From Balamuthia mandrillaris (Eukaryota; Discosea; Longamoebia; Balamuthiidae), in assembly GCA_031835245.1 (NCBI GenBank), contig JAVKOQ010000663.1, forward strand, positions 1-20,569: 20,569 bases of DNA, in the 5' to 3' direction. Below the pieces are notes generated by a model. That model was not told where the DNA came from, did no database searches, and saw only the letters and a list, made by a program, of their open reading frames with translations. The position numbers and the translations under genes were made by a program. Every line of letters starts with the position of its first letter. Positions within the stretch are counted from its first letter, which is position 1. Positions 1 to 10,447 of this stretch are shown piece by piece.

Positions 1-593
1 AAAACGAACGAGTTATTTTGACAGAAAAGTTGTCTTCGCCTTCGGAAGGTGCTACATCTTCTGGTATGATGATAACTGCGGCCCCTTCGTTTGCGAATGG
101 AGGAACGTTTACTTCTTCTGTTATTCCACCATTAGAAGAAGAGGAAGAGGAAGAGGAGGAAGAAGGAGAAGAAGGAATGGAAGAGGAGGAAGAAAGTCTT
201 CAACACGGAAACGGCAAGGCCTCAGGAAGGAAACAAAAGCTACACGAAGAGGAGGACTTGTACAACCCGAAAAAGAATCAAGATCTGAGGAAACGAATGC
301 AAGAGAAGAAGAAAAAGAAGCAACAACTTAAGAGGAGAGAGGATGGCGATGAGAACGGAGAGTCGATGACAATTGCAGAGAAAGGAAAGGACAAACTTGT
401 CGTTGGTGGACTCTATGACTTTTCTACCGACTTTGTGGCAGACAATGAGTATGGAGAAGAAGATGATGACGAGGAAGAAGAAGAAGACGATGACGAAGCT
501 GAACTGGACGAAGATGAAGATGATGATGATGATGATGATGACGAGGAAGCAGAGGAACTTTTTGGTGTTGAAGACTTTAAAACACTCCACTAA
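1..593 (+). CDS. C-terminal exon of an acidic, low-complexity protein (5' end outside window)
   Basis: The frame is open from the window edge to a TAA at 591-593, with no initiator ATG near the start, so this is the last exon of a gene that begins upstream. About 197 residues are visible. They run as a Ser/Thr/Gly-rich start, a Glu run, a Lys/Arg/Gln-rich helix-like stretch (KKKKKQQLKRRE), a short non-repetitive piece (GGLYDFSTDFVADNEYG), and a long Asp/Glu tract followed by the terminus EELFGVEDFKTLH. Alternating acidic and basic blocks are common in nuclear and nucleolar proteins, but no domain can be named. It converges on the minus-strand gene that ends at 659, leaving only 65 bp. The non-repetitive patches and the clean convergent end favour a real exon over a chance frame; the function is unknown. 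Confidence 0.6.
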   Translation, partial: NERVILTEKLSSPSEGATSSGMMITAAPSFANGGTFTSSVIPPLEEEEEEEEEEGEEGMEEEEESLQHGNGKASGRKQKLHEEEDLYNPKKNQDLRKRMQEKKKKKQQLKRREDGDENGESMTIAEKGKDKLVVGGLYDFSTDFVADNEYGEEDDDEEEEEDDDEAELDEDEDDDDDDDDEEAEELFGVEDFKTLH

Positions 594-658
594 AACAAAT
601 ACAAGCTCAACTTTTGGTTTAGACCTAATGAGAAGAAAGAGAGAGAGAAGCGCATATT

Positions 659-1835
659 TTACAGAGCTGCCAAGGCAGCTGCCATCTGTGCGTTGGTGGT
701 GTTGGCGGGAAGGCTGTGCAGCTTGCAGAGCTTCTGCAACTCGTTTCGTTTCATGCTTTTTAGTTTTTCCTCGTCATACATCTTTCCGCTTCTGCTCTTT
801 GTCTTTTGCTTCTTCTTTTGTGTTGCTTCTTCTTCCTCTTCCTCTTTTTCCTGTTGTTTCCCTCTCTTTTTACTTCCTTTTGCTTTGCTCTCCTCTTCTT
901 TCTCCTCTTCTTCTTCTTCTTTCTCTTCTTTCTCAAAAATGTTTTTGCCTTTGGCAATCGCCGCTTGGATAAAGGCCAGGTCCACGACTTGTGGTTTCGG
1001 TCGAACCTTCATGGCATCCTTGTATCGTTTGGAGCCTCGCCCCGTCTTTTGGCCGTACTGCGTGACCCCGTCGGAGCCCAACACGATGTGCGTCGGCTTG
1101 GTGGACTTGGTGATTGTGGTCAGCACCTTGCCGCCGTGGGACTCTATCTCGGCTACCACGGAGTCGTTGGATTGGCTAAACTCGCCGACCACTACACAGG
1201 TCATTCCTGGCAAGGAGAAAGAAGACAAGAGAAGAGAACGATGAAGAGAAGAGAAGACAGAGAGAATAAGAGAACGAAGGAGAGGAAAGAGAGAAACGAG
1301 AAGAATGGAAGAAAGAAATACGTTACCAGAGAAAACGGACTCAACATTAAGCAGCTCTTCGGTGATAGGAATGCCAGCCTCATCTAATAGCCTGCGCTTC
1401 TCCTCGAGGGGGAGGTCGCCCCAACCAGGAACATCCTGCGGGGGCACGTGTTTGAACGCCTCCTTGAAAGTGTCGCAATAGCTGGAACAATCGAACAAAT
1501 GCACTTTATCCGTCCAAGTGCCATATATCGGCGCATCCGGATACACCTGTGGCACATACAAATCGTTCATAAACATTGCGAGAGAGAGAGAGAGAAGAGA
1601 GAGAGCGAAGAGAGAGAGAAGACAGAGAGAGAGAGAGAGAGAGAGAGCAAACCTGACGAGTACCGAGAGAGTAAAGGGAGTAGGGCTCGATGGGTTTTCC
1701 GCATTCATCGCACTTCATGGTTTTGCGAGGGTTGGCAAAGGCGAAGCTTTCCGTCTCGTGATAGGACTTGGCCCAAGTCATGTACTCCCCGTCCATCCTG
1801 AAGCCATTGAGCAACTGCTGCCTAGTCATCGTCAT
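659..1835 (-). CDS. PARP-type zinc finger + BRCT domain protein with SAP-like C-terminus
   Basis: Three exons on the minus strand (1835-1653, 1546-1327, 1206-659) join in frame to 316 residues. Residues about 14-105 resemble a PARP-type zinc finger: C42-x2-C45-x31-H77-x3-C81, followed by a GWGDLPLEEKRRLLDE segment that parallels the PARP finger end. The Cys pair and the His/Cys pair meet only after removal of intron 1, which supports that junction. Residues about 136-221 form a BRCT domain (TCVVVGEF, then ESHGGKV, then PTHIVLG). A Glu/Lys linker and a SAP-like helix pair (LKSMKRNELQKLCKLHSLPA) end the protein. PARP fingers read DNA breaks and BRCT domains bind phosphopeptides, so a nuclear role in DNA damage or chromatin is inferred. 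No PARP, ligase or WGR catalytic domain is present. Finger spacing (x31, x3) is slightly longer than usual, so zinc binding is likely but unproven. Confidence 0.82.
1581..1647. repeat. (GA)n tract inside intron 1 of the PARP-finger gene
   Basis: This is a nearly pure GA microsatellite on the plus strand, which is CT on the transcribed sense (minus) strand. It fills most of the intron at 1547-1652. Confidence 0.9.
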
Positions 1836-2027
1836 CTTTCTTTTTCTTTACAAAACAAACAAAAAAAATAAAACAAAAGAAAACAAAAAAAAAATCATTA
1901 CATGGCTGCACAATGGCTGCTCTAAATGGCGTCAAAAACTAAAGCATTTCTACAGCATTTTGTGATCGGATGACGTGTAATAATCAAAATTCATTCCTTA
2001 TTAATGTCGAATCTCAGATCTATTTGT

Positions 2028-2040
2028 TTTATTTATTTTT
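2028..2040 (-). promoter_or_regulatory. Candidate poly(A) signal for the kinase gene
   Basis: Plus-strand TTTATTTATT reads AATAAATAAA on the minus strand, about 80-90 nt after the kinase stop codon (2121-2123). The gap 1836-2120 otherwise holds A-rich sequence just upstream of the PARP-finger gene ATG. Confidence 0.5.
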
Positions 2041-2120
2041 TTGTTTTCTTTTCTTTTTTCGTTTTTGTTTCGAGAAAAACTTTCTTTCTTTTTCGTTCTT
2101 TTCTTTAGTCGCTTCTTCTC

Positions 2121-3141
2121 TTAGAACTGATCCTGCTGTACATGCTCCGAAGACGAAGAAGAAGGCGGCGGTGGGAAGAAGTGATCCAGTTGCATGTTGC
2201 TTAGGATCATTGCATCGCTTTCCGCCTCCTCGCTTCCGTTGTTGTTGTTATTACTGTTGTTCGTGCGATTGACCGCTTCCTCCAAGAAGCCACAAAGCTG
2301 TTTGAAGGAAGGACGGTCCTTCGGATGGTCCGACCAACAGCGAAGCATCAGTTGAGCAAGAGGAAGAGGGACGGTGCTGGGGACGGGAGGGGCGCTCCCG
2401 CCGTTCGAGGCGCGAAGGGCCACCTCCATGTCGTTCATCTCTGGCCATGGCTTTTGCTGTTTGTTTGTTGTTAACGACGAGATACAAATGGCCAGACAGA
2501 AAAAAAGAAAGAGAAGAGGAGAGCGATGAAGAGAAGAGAAGAATGAAGAGAAGAAAAACATAAAAGACATAAGAGAAGGAACAAAGGGGAATGAGGAAAA
2601 GAATAACTGCTTACCCGAACAAAGAGTTCGTAGAGAACAGTGCCAAACGTATACACATCCGCTCGTTTGCTATACAGCTCGTTGCGCGTGATCTCCGGAG
2701 CACGATAGCGCGGGTGTCCCACTGGACTCATCGGCAGTCGCTTCTTATTTCCTGAGGTGGTGATGACCGTTCTCTTTTGCTTGAAGATAGCAATGCCAAA
2801 GTCTCCAACAAAGAGCTGGCCCCGATTGGCGTCTTGAGGGTGGAAGAGGAGGTTGTGAGTGGTGACATCGCGATGGATGACGTTGAGGCTGTGGATGTAG
2901 CGCATGCCCTCCGCAACGTCCTTGGCCAGTTGGAGAGAGCGGCGGAGGGAGAAAGCGGTCTTGTGGAGGTGAAGCACGTCGTGAAGACTTCCTCCTGACA
3001 TGTACTCCATTACAATGCCGCAATATTGTTCCGTTATATAGGCTTTAAAATCCAATTGTTAGTGTGCGTTGGGTGTTGGGTGTGGGAAAGAGAAAAGGGG
3101 AGAAGCAAGATGGATAGGAGAACGAGCAGAGAAAGGGTAGG

Positions 3142-3185
<44 letters not shown>

Positions 3186-5561
3186 ACACAAAAATACGAG
3201 ATAAAGAATAGCATACCTCCATAAACTTTAACTATGTTAGGATGATTGGAAGCACGACGAAGACAAGCCACCTCTCGCCGAAAGGCGCGAAGGACTTGCT
3301 TCCGGTGTTCCACTTGTAGTTTAGGGTCCTTGGCTTGTAGCGAAAGTCGTTTCACAGCAACGTCTTGGTTCTTCCACCGCGCCAAAAAGACCTCGCCATA
3401 TGCTCCCTTCCCCACCACTCGTAAAAGTTCTAGTTCGTTGCTGTTCACTCGAATGTCGGCTGTTAAGCATGAGATAAGAGAAGAGGCCGAAGAAGCAAAA
3501 GAAATAAGAAGAAAAACCGGTTAGGAAATAGTTTGACAAAAAAGAGAAGCAGAGAAAGAAATATGAATAGAACACACACGTAAAAGAGAGAAAAAAACAG
3601 CAGAGAAAGAAGAACAAACCTATTTCTTGCAAGACTTCCGCTTCTAACAGCAAAAAGTTATTGCATCGCTGGTCTTTGCGAAGAGAATCAGAGTAGCCTA
3701 CCAGCTCTTGTTTTTTGGCCTCTCTGTTCTTCTGTTTCTTGCTTCCATTGCGAAAGCCCCCATTATGTGCCTTAAGCTTCACTCGAGTGATATAGTTTCT
3801 TTCTCGTCCTTGCTCATCGTCATCTTCTTCGTCAGCGTCCTCATCACTGTCCTCTTCGTCCTCATCGATCGCGTCCTCTTCGGCTTCCTCTTCCTCGTCG
3901 TCTTCCTCTTCTTCAGCTTTTTGTACATCTTGTAGAATGCGTTGTAAGATGAGATCCGCTCTTCGGTCTTCCGCTTCTTCCTGAAAGCAGCGTGGAAAGG
4001 GATCCGTAGGATCTGCAACTTCCACAGGAAGTATTCGAGGCAATGGCTCCTGTACCAGTGACCGAGTTCTCCGTTCACGAGTGGTTGGGGTTGTTGCCAT
4101 AACGTCTTCGGACTCTGATTCCGTCTCTGTTCTCTTCTTGGATTGAACTTGGATGTGAATGGAAGCACGTCGTAGATCGAGTCGTGATTTGGTGGGAGGG
4201 GTTAAGGAAGAAAAGCAAGAAGACGAAGAAAAGGGGGATGAAGGAGAAGATGAAGCAGTGACAGAAAAATAAGGGTCTTCTTCTTCCAAAGAAGAAGACA
4301 AAGATTGGTTGGTGTTGTTGGACAAAATTGTTTGTTGCTGTATAGCAAACCGAGGCGAAAAAGAGGAAGTAGTTGTAACATCAGAAGAGGAAGAAGAGGT
4401 GGGAAGAGGTAAGGTCAATTGTATTTGTGGAAGTGGTTGTGTTTGTGCTTGTGCTTGTGGTTCTCTGCGGTAGCATCTACTCCCACTTCGACTGCGCCCA
4501 TGACGGTTTCTCTCTCTTCGTCGACGTCCTCCGTTTCCACTTGCGTTTTCGCTCCCCTCGGCTGCTCGTCTCTTGCTCAACTCTTTGACCAATCTCAGCA
4601 TTCTCACTCTTCTTTGCACCAAAGCGGCCTCCATCTCCAACAACCGCTTCTCGGCATCGTCCAACAGGTCATAACTTCGTTGCAGTCTTCTCTTACGCGA
4701 GGACTCTGTTCCTCCAACTTTGTTCTTGCTGTTGTTCTCGTTGGATAGGGTAGCTTCATAACGTTTTTGTCGGGCAACAGCGCTCTCCAAGGTCATCTTC
4801 TCTGCTTGTAGTCGGCTGATCTCCTCTCTCAGTTGTTGATAGCAACGAAGCACTTGCCACGTGGGCATGACCTCTTCTCCTCCTTCGTCGTTGTTCTTTG
4901 GGTGCATTTGAGGAGCACTTCTCTGAGACAAAGAAGACGAGGAGGAGGCGGCAGCAGCAGAAGCAGAACCAGCAATATAGACCTCATCCAAAAAGTCGAG
5001 AGGAGGAGCAGCAGAGAAGCTGAAGGAGGCAGCTCTCCTCCGTTCTTCCACCACCATAAACGTTTTGTTGATGCTCCTTTGTTGTTGTTGTTGTTGTTGT
5101 TGCTGCTGCCGCTGTTGTTGCTGTTGTTCTTGTTCTTCATGTTGTCGTTCCTGTTCTAGCTGCTGAAGCTCCATTACCAAGGCAGAACCGTCCTCTTCTT
5201 CCTCTTCCACTTCTTCTATATATGCTTCTTCTTCATCCTGTTCTTGCTCTGCCTGCTTGCGCCGTTCTCCAGAGATGGAGAGGGTGGAGGTAAACGTTTG
5301 CGTCAGCAGTTCCGTGGTGGTTTCCATTTCTTCCTCCCCTTCTTCTTGCATGTAGTAGCTTTGTTCTTCTTCCTCCTCTACTTCTTCTTCATTCTCTCTG
5401 TCGTGCTCCTCCTCTTCCTCCTCCTCCTCTTCTTCCTTTGCGTGGCTGTGATAGAGATAAGAAGGTGGATGTCGAAGCGGTTGCTGCCGCTGTTGCCGCT
5501 GCTCTTCCGTTCTCCTCGTCAGCTCTTCGGACCACAAACCAGTCGTTGAAGAGGTCTCCAT
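2121..5561 (-). CDS. TKL-like protein kinase with long low-complexity and coiled-coil N-terminus
   Basis: Four minus-strand exons (5561-3620, 3459-3217, 3042-2615, 2456-2121) join in frame to 982 residues. Residues 1-230 are Glu- and Gln-rich, with a poly-Gln block near 140-160. Residues about 230-330 are heptad-like and probably coiled coil. A Ser-rich stretch follows, then an Asp/Glu block near 547-586. The kinase domain is about 655-950: glycine loop GKGAYGEV (664-671), ATP lysine K684, helix-C E710, HRD 785-787 with N792, DFG 809-811, APE 843-845, and a KPWPEMNDMEVA segment typical of tyrosine-kinase-like kinases. All catalytic residues are present, so it should be active. The catalytic loop HRDVTTHN replaces the usual HRDLKxxN, without the Lys normal in Ser/Thr kinases. 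The tail is Asn/Ser-rich. The ATG at 5561 is the first M after an implausible hydrophobic/charged lead-in. The substrate is unknown. Confidence 0.88.
3146..3181. repeat. (GA)n tract inside kinase intron 2
   Basis: Pure GA dinucleotides on the plus strand (CT on the sense strand), within the intron 3043-3216. Confidence 0.9.
5082..5140. repeat. CAG/CAA triplet tract coding poly-Gln in the kinase N-terminus
   Basis: Plus-strand GTT/GCT triplets read CAA/CAG on the coding strand and give about 20 residues that are almost all Gln, near position 140-160 of the kinase. Mixed codons suggest selection on the protein or an aged repeat rather than fresh slippage. Confidence 0.85.
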
Positions 5562-6674
5562 CTCTCTATATATATGCTTGCGCCAAAAAACAAAAATAAA
5601 AGCCAATAATATTTTTCTCTTCTCTTCGTCGTTCTCTTCTCTTCTTCTCTTTTCTTTACAATAAAATAAAAACAAATAACAATAAAATAAAAAAAAATAA
5701 AATAAATAAAATAAAATAAAGATCAAATCAAATCAAACCAAATCAAATCAAATCAAAACTTTTCGTAGCAACTGAAAATCGTGTTTTTTTTTCCAAATCA
5801 AAAAAAAAAAAGGGGTTCGATGTGGGATGTGAAGCAGGGGTGGGTGTGACAGTAGCCAGCAGCTAGTCGTCTCTATTTTTCTTTTTTTTCTTCCTTTCTT
5901 CCTCTTTTCTTCTTCTTTGCAGGGTTGTCTCCTATCCTCGCTCGTATCCGCTCTGCCTCTCTCACTCTCTTCCCTCTTTTTTTTTTTTCCCTGAAAAAAA
6001 AATAAAGGGTTTTAAAATGTTTCTCCACAACAACAACAAAAAAAAATAATAAAGAAGGGCGCACTTCAAAAGAGAGAGAAGAGGAGCAAGAAAGAAGCTG
6101 TGTGGGTCTCACCGCTTGCTTTGCTACGCAGTGGCGTGGACTTGCTTCTTCTTTGCAACGCCGCTACGCTTTTATTTTTATTTGGCAAAGAAAGAGTGCG
6201 TAGTGATGGATGGGGAAGAGAAACAAAAAATAAATAAAAGGGGGGGACAGATCGACAGCGGCACTGACAACAACAAACGACCCGCAGCGGTAGAAAAGTG
6301 TTGACTTTCCTTTTGGAGAACGCAGCTCGTTTATTAAATAATATCTGGAAGCGTTTTACGCGTTTGGTTGCCGGTGATTCGTTGCATAGTGACGCTAAAT
6401 GTCGGGATGGATTCCTGGAATTTTAATAAATATAAAGAGTTGTACCCGCAGATGATCTGTCCAGCGCAGAAAGCGGCAGGTCGGTGGACACTGTTCCATC
6501 GCACAACGTGACCAGATACAGGATAACCCTCGCGCAGAACAATGGGCCTGGAACAAGGTAGCTCACTTTGTGCACCCGTTGTGTTCGACACGAGAGCCGA
6601 ATGAACTCGAATGCAGGTCAAGTATTGCAGTTTTGGTGCAGTTTGTTGAATGCCACGAAAAGAAAAAAATAAAA
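5562..6674. other. Intergenic gap upstream of both the kinase (-) and the helicase (+)
   Basis: This 1.1 kb divergent spacer should hold the promoters of the flanking genes. It contains A-rich (AAATA)-like repeats at about 5659-5720, an (AATCA)n pentamer run at about 5722-5757, several homopolymer A and T runs, and a TATATATA at 5567-5574 that is too close to the kinase ATG to be a standard TATA box. No tRNA or other RNA gene is recognisable. The part at 6334-6660 is less repetitive and holds the doubtful frame listed separately. Confidence 0.6.
5722..5757. repeat. Pentanucleotide (AATCA)n repeat
   Basis: About seven near-perfect copies of AATCA, next to AAATA-type repeats, in the kinase upstream region. 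Confidence 0.8.
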
Positions 6675-6831
6675 ATGATTGCAAAGAAGAAAAGAAAACA
6701 CAACCACTCCGCCAAAGACAAACAACGGACCCAAAACAAAAGAAGAAGAACAACGTCTTTACAACAGCCTTCTTTTGCTTCTTCCTCCTCCGCATCCTCC
6801 TCCTCCTCTTCTCTCTGCGAACCACCAACAT
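6334..6831 (-). CDS. Doubtful minus-strand open frame, 165 codons, antisense to the helicase 5' end
   Basis: An ATG-started frame at 6831 runs to tandem TAA codons at 6334-6336 and just downstream, where TTTAATAAACG supplies AATAAA. The first third is antisense to the Ser/Lys-rich helicase N-terminus and looks artefactual. The last 100 or so residues are of even composition, for example [20 protein letters not shown] and [10 protein letters not shown], and vaguely recall a beta-sandwich domain. No family can be assigned. It may be a real last exon of an unrecognised gene, a decayed gene, or chance. The stop-proximal poly(A) signal is the best argument for it; overlap with a clear gene is the best argument against. 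Confidence 0.22.
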   Translation of the reverse strand: MLVVRREKRRRRMRRRKKQKKAVVKTLFFFFCFGSVVCLWRSGCVFFSSLQSFLFFSFRGIQQTAPKLQYLTCIRVHSALVSNTTGAQSELPCSRPIVLREGYPVSGHVVRWNSVHRPAAFCAGQIICGYNSLYLLKFQESIPTFSVTMQRITGNQTRKTLPDII

Positions 6832-7048
6832 TTCGCTCCTTCCAAGAGCAAATCGCGCCCAACACCTTGCGTGCCCTCCATGAAATCTTTGGCTACGATC
6901 GGATGACGCCGGTCCAAGCGGCCGCTTTGCCCGTGGTTATGGCCGGTCACGACGTGGTCGCCCGAGCCAAAACCGGAACCGGCAAAACTTTGGCCTTTCT
7001 GATTCCTTGTTTAGAGGTTTCCATTTCATCTCTTAATTGCTAATTTTT

Positions 7049-7095
<47 letters not shown>

Positions 7096-8944
7096 ATTCT
7101 CTCTCTCTCTCTCTCTCATTTTGGTTCTCTCGAACGAATAGAAAGTGCGGAAGGAAAGACAGTGTCGACAAGAATCATCAGGCGTGCTTCTTCTCATACT
7201 ATCCCCAACCAGAGAGCTCGCTCAACAGATCCACAAAGAAGCAAGCATCCTCTTGACCTTTCATCGCAAAACAGAAGAAGAAGGAGAAGAAGAGGAGGAA
7301 CAAGAAGAGAAAGAAATGATTCATATTCAATGCGTCATAGGAGGAAGCAACGTTCGTCACGACCTTAAAGCGTTGCAACAACAACCACGTTGTGATATTC
7401 TCATAGCTACTCCAGGTCGGTTACTTCATCTTCTGCGACTTTCTTCCGACGAAGAAGCAGACGAAAACAAAGAAGGGACAAATAAGCCAAAGAAGCAGAA
7501 GAAACGGAAGAAAAAGACCCGAAAGGAAGAAATGTCTTTGAAGGAGAGAATGAAAGGCGTTCGCATGTTGGTGTTGGATGAGGCGGATCAACTCTTGGAA
7601 ATGGGCTTTCAAAAAGAGATGGAAGACATTCTCTCTTATCTTCCTGATCGACAACATCGACAAACTTTACTCTTCTCCGCAACTCTTCCTTCTTCCTTTT
7701 CTTCTTCTCATAACGAAAAAGAATGTACTGAAGAAGAGAGAAAGAAGAGTATCATGATGAAGAGTGTTATTCGTCCGTCATATCAATTGTTGGATGTTGT
7801 GAAAGAAGGAGAAGTGAGCACGAACGAAGAAGTGGTTCAGGAATACGCTGTTTGTGCTTTGGAGCAGCTTATCCCGGCAGTGCACCGTATCATCCAGCGG
7901 CATTGTGCCTCTGTGAAAAATCATAAGGTTCATTTCTCGGCTCTTCTCTCTTTTTCTCTTTATTGTTTTCTCTTCTCTGCTGTCTCTCTCCCTCTCCCTC
8001 CCTCTCTCTCTCTCTTTTTCTCTCTCTCCCTCCCTCTTCCCTCGTTTTGGCCTATATTTGTGTTTCCATTTCATTTCATTTCATTTATTTTTCTTCGCAT
8101 TATGTACAAGTTTGTTGTTTCTTTTGTTGACTCACGTTGTGTGAACATTGAACACCGCAGATGTTAGTATTCTTCAATACTGCTCGCTTCACACAATTCA
8201 TGGTTCAAATCTTCACCCGAATGAACATTCCAGTGTTGGAAATGCATTCCAGAAAAGAGCAGCGGCACAGAAAAGGGACCGCCGAAACTTTTCATGAAGG
8301 CAAAGGACTCATCATGTTCTCCTCTGACGTAAGCGCTCGTGGCGTAGACTATCCTGGTATTACTTTTGTCCTTCAAGTAGGGGTGCCGCAAAGCCGGGAA
8401 CAGTACATTCATAGGTTCGCTTCTCGTTGTTGTAGCTCCTTTCCTCTTCACTCTCCATCTTTTGTTTTGAAACTCTTTTTATGCACCAAAAAACAATAAC
8501 AGATTAGGCCGTACAGCACGAGCAGGAGCGACTGGATATGGTCTCCTATTGCTATGCGAGTTTGAGAGACCCTTTCTACACTGCATCCAAGACCTTCCGT
8601 TAAGAGATGCCACCGACGAGCACATCCTCTCTCCCACTTTACCCACCCCCAACAAACGTCTTCTGAAGGTATTGCAAACGATTGTCAAAGACAAGAAACA
8701 CCTTCTCAAACGAGCGGAAGAGGTCTACCAGTCCTTTCTTGGCTATTACATCACCATTCTCAAGCTGTTGGCTGGGGTGACGAAGGAGCGCATCGTGGAG
8801 AGAGCCAACGCTTGGATGACGACAAGAGCGGAGCAAGGAGGCTTCGGGATGACAACAACAAAAACGGCTCCGACGTTACCGCTGCACCTCGCGCAAAAGA
8901 TGGGGCTGGTTGGAGTGAAGGGCGTGGTGATGAGGAAAGAATAA
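6675..8944 (+). CDS. DEAD-box ATP-dependent RNA helicase, MSS116/CYT-19-like
   Basis: Four plus-strand exons (6675-7016, 7142-7927, 8161-8414, 8503-8944) give 607 residues. Motifs appear in order: Q motif TPVQ (Q81), motif I AKTGTGKT (98-105), PTREL (136-140), TPGRL, DEAD (260-263), SAT (293-295), [12 protein letters not shown], and motif VI HRLGRTAR (460-467), which is completed only by splicing exon 3 to exon 4. The HSRK...HR...[13 protein letters not shown] signature and the C-terminal extension match the MSS116/CYT-19/plant RH25-31 branch, which remodels structured RNA, often in organelles. The N-terminus ([17 protein letters not shown]) is Lys/Arg-rich and looks more like a nuclear signal than a mitochondrial one. 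Glu-rich and Lys-rich inserts lie between PTREL and GG and between TPGRL and DEAD. The frame is open upstream to 6570 without an ATG, so 6675 is chosen. Confidence 0.93.
7055..7118. repeat. (TC)n tracts inside helicase intron 1
   Basis: Two CT runs (about 7055-7090 and 7099-7117) on the sense strand of the intron 7017-7141. The second intron (7928-8160) has a similar CCCT/CT stretch near 7980-8040. Confidence 0.9.
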
Positions 8945-9193
8945 CATTACCATACGTGGTGGTTAAGCCAAAAGGATAAAACGAGGAGGTCAGATAGTTC
9001 ATCTAGGGAAATAAAAAGAAATATAACGAAAAACTAAAAATTCGTTTGAAGTCATATTTACCTTTTACCAGAAGGAATCCCCATTTTAGGATAACGGGCC
9101 AGAAAATCGAGAGAAAAGCGGAAGAAGCAGATCATTCAAAATTATGTACATATATAGACATTTATTTTAATTAATATCCTTTTAAGGGGATGA
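8945..9193. other. Convergent 3' spacer between helicase and GATA gene
   Basis: Both flanking genes end here. AATAAA at 9011-9016 on the plus strand lies about 67 nt after the helicase stop. TTTATT at 9161-9166 is AATAAA on the minus strand, about 28 nt after the GATA gene stop. No other feature is seen. Confidence 0.65.
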
Positions 9194-10447
9194 TCAGTTC
9201 ACAAGATTGGTAATGCTCAATTTCCGTCTGCTTTCCTCCACCCTCAATCTCTTCCTGCGGTACCTCAGCCCGCATGCGTTGCAAAGACTACAGAGAGAAA
9301 CGACAAGTTAGCTTCACTTTTTTTTCCCTTCAAAAAGAAAGATGAAAAAGAGATAACAGAAGACATAGATGACAGAGAGCGCGGATAGGAGAGAGAAAAA
9401 GGAGAGAAACAAGTGGGAAAACGTACTTTTTGGCGCCGTCTGGGCCTCTGCGCCACTCTGGCGTGTGGATGCTCTTGCACTGCACGCAATGGCGGCACTC
9501 ACGCTCCTGCAGGGGCTCCTTGGAGGCGATCCCTTTGCTCTTCTTGCGCTGCTTGTCTCGGTTCCCTGAGTTGCTGCTCACTGACCATTCCCATTGTTGA
9601 GTCGTTTGAGCGGAAGCACTGGCGTTGGCACTGTCGCTGTTGCTGCTGTTTACGTTCTCGTCTCTAAAGAGTTGAACAGGAACAGCTCTGGCTTTCTTCT
9701 GCTTTGGCCTTTTGCTACTCTTCTTCTGTTTCGGTTGGAGGCCGGCGAAAACCTTGAAGACGGTCTCCAGGTTGGCCTTGCACTCTTGAAACAGGAGCCA
9801 GTCGGCCTCGCTCCAGCTGGGCACCCATTCCTCCTCCTCTTCCGCCTGTTCTGCTGCTGCCCTGTTTCTATGTTGTTCCCTGTGGTCCTCTGCTTTCCTG
9901 GCCAGACGGGTCAGACTCTGACCGCAATGCAACAACTAAAATGAAAAATGTTTAAGTCAGAGAGAGAGAGAGAGAGAACGAAGAAGAGAAGAGGAGAAAA
10001 AAAACGTACCTGAGCCGCAGAAGGGTGGAACAGCTTATCATAAACTGGAGAGACAAGGGCAGGGGAGGAACTACCAGAGGACGTGGAGGAGCGGGGAGAG
10101 GACTCTGCCGAGGAGGAGGACCCAGGAAACATGTAGGAGGAGGAAGAGGGAACACTCACGCTGCTGCGAGGCGAGGACTCGTCGAACGAGGAGGAGCGGG
10201 ACGGTCGGTGGTGGTGGTGCGGGTGGTCAGCCAGGAACATGTTTCCGGGGAGGGGCAGCGCAGGGGGAGCAGGCGCGGCCGCACGGCGAGGGCTCTCCCA
10301 AGCACCCGAACGGGCAGGACCAGGATGGCGGTTGGGGTGGTGAGAAGGGTGGGGGTGGGAATGAGGGTGGTAGTCCATGGAAGGGTGGGAAGGAGGGGGG
10401 CAGTAGTGATAGTGAGAGGACGAATAGTGGTGCCCGCCGTCATACAT
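9194..10447 (-). CDS. GATA-type zinc finger protein
   Basis: Three minus-strand exons (10447-10010, 9935-9427, 9287-9194) give 346 residues. The first 146 are His/Pro/Ser-rich, with several SSSSxESSPRSS blocks that look like phosphorylation-rich linker. The middle holds a Glu-rich helix and the segment VPSWSEADWLLFQECKANLE, then basic and Gln/Asn/Ser-rich sequence. Residues 296-321 form C-x2-C-x18-C-x2-C with TPEWRRGPDG and LCNACGLRYRR, the hallmark of a GATA finger of the x18 type seen in plants, fungi and amoebae. The second Cys pair is supplied by the last exon, so the splice is well supported. It should bind GATA sites in the nucleus as a transcription factor. The ATG at 10447 is the first in frame, preceded by a 16-bp palindromic TATA motif about 120 nt upstream. 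Target genes cannot be told. Confidence 0.92.
9959..9977. repeat. (GA)n tract in GATA gene intron 1
   Basis: Short GA run on the plus strand (CT in sense) in the intron 9936-10009. Confidence 0.85.

Noticed and set aside
240-590. Minus-strand poly-Ile/Phe frame resembling a membrane protein
   Set aside because: It is the complement of the Asp/Glu tract of the acidic exon; the apparent hydrophobicity is an artefact.
659-1380. Plus-strand Leu/Phe/Ser-rich frames
   Set aside because: They are antisense to the PARP-finger/BRCT exons and their Glu/Lys tracts.
5567-5574. TATATATA as the kinase TATA box
   Set aside because: On the minus strand it ends about 6 nt before the ATG, leaving no room for a transcript start and leader.
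6116-6304. Plus-strand 62-codon frame in the kinase-helicase gap
   Set aside because: It is short, lies in sequence with homopolymer runs, and shows no motif or splice context.
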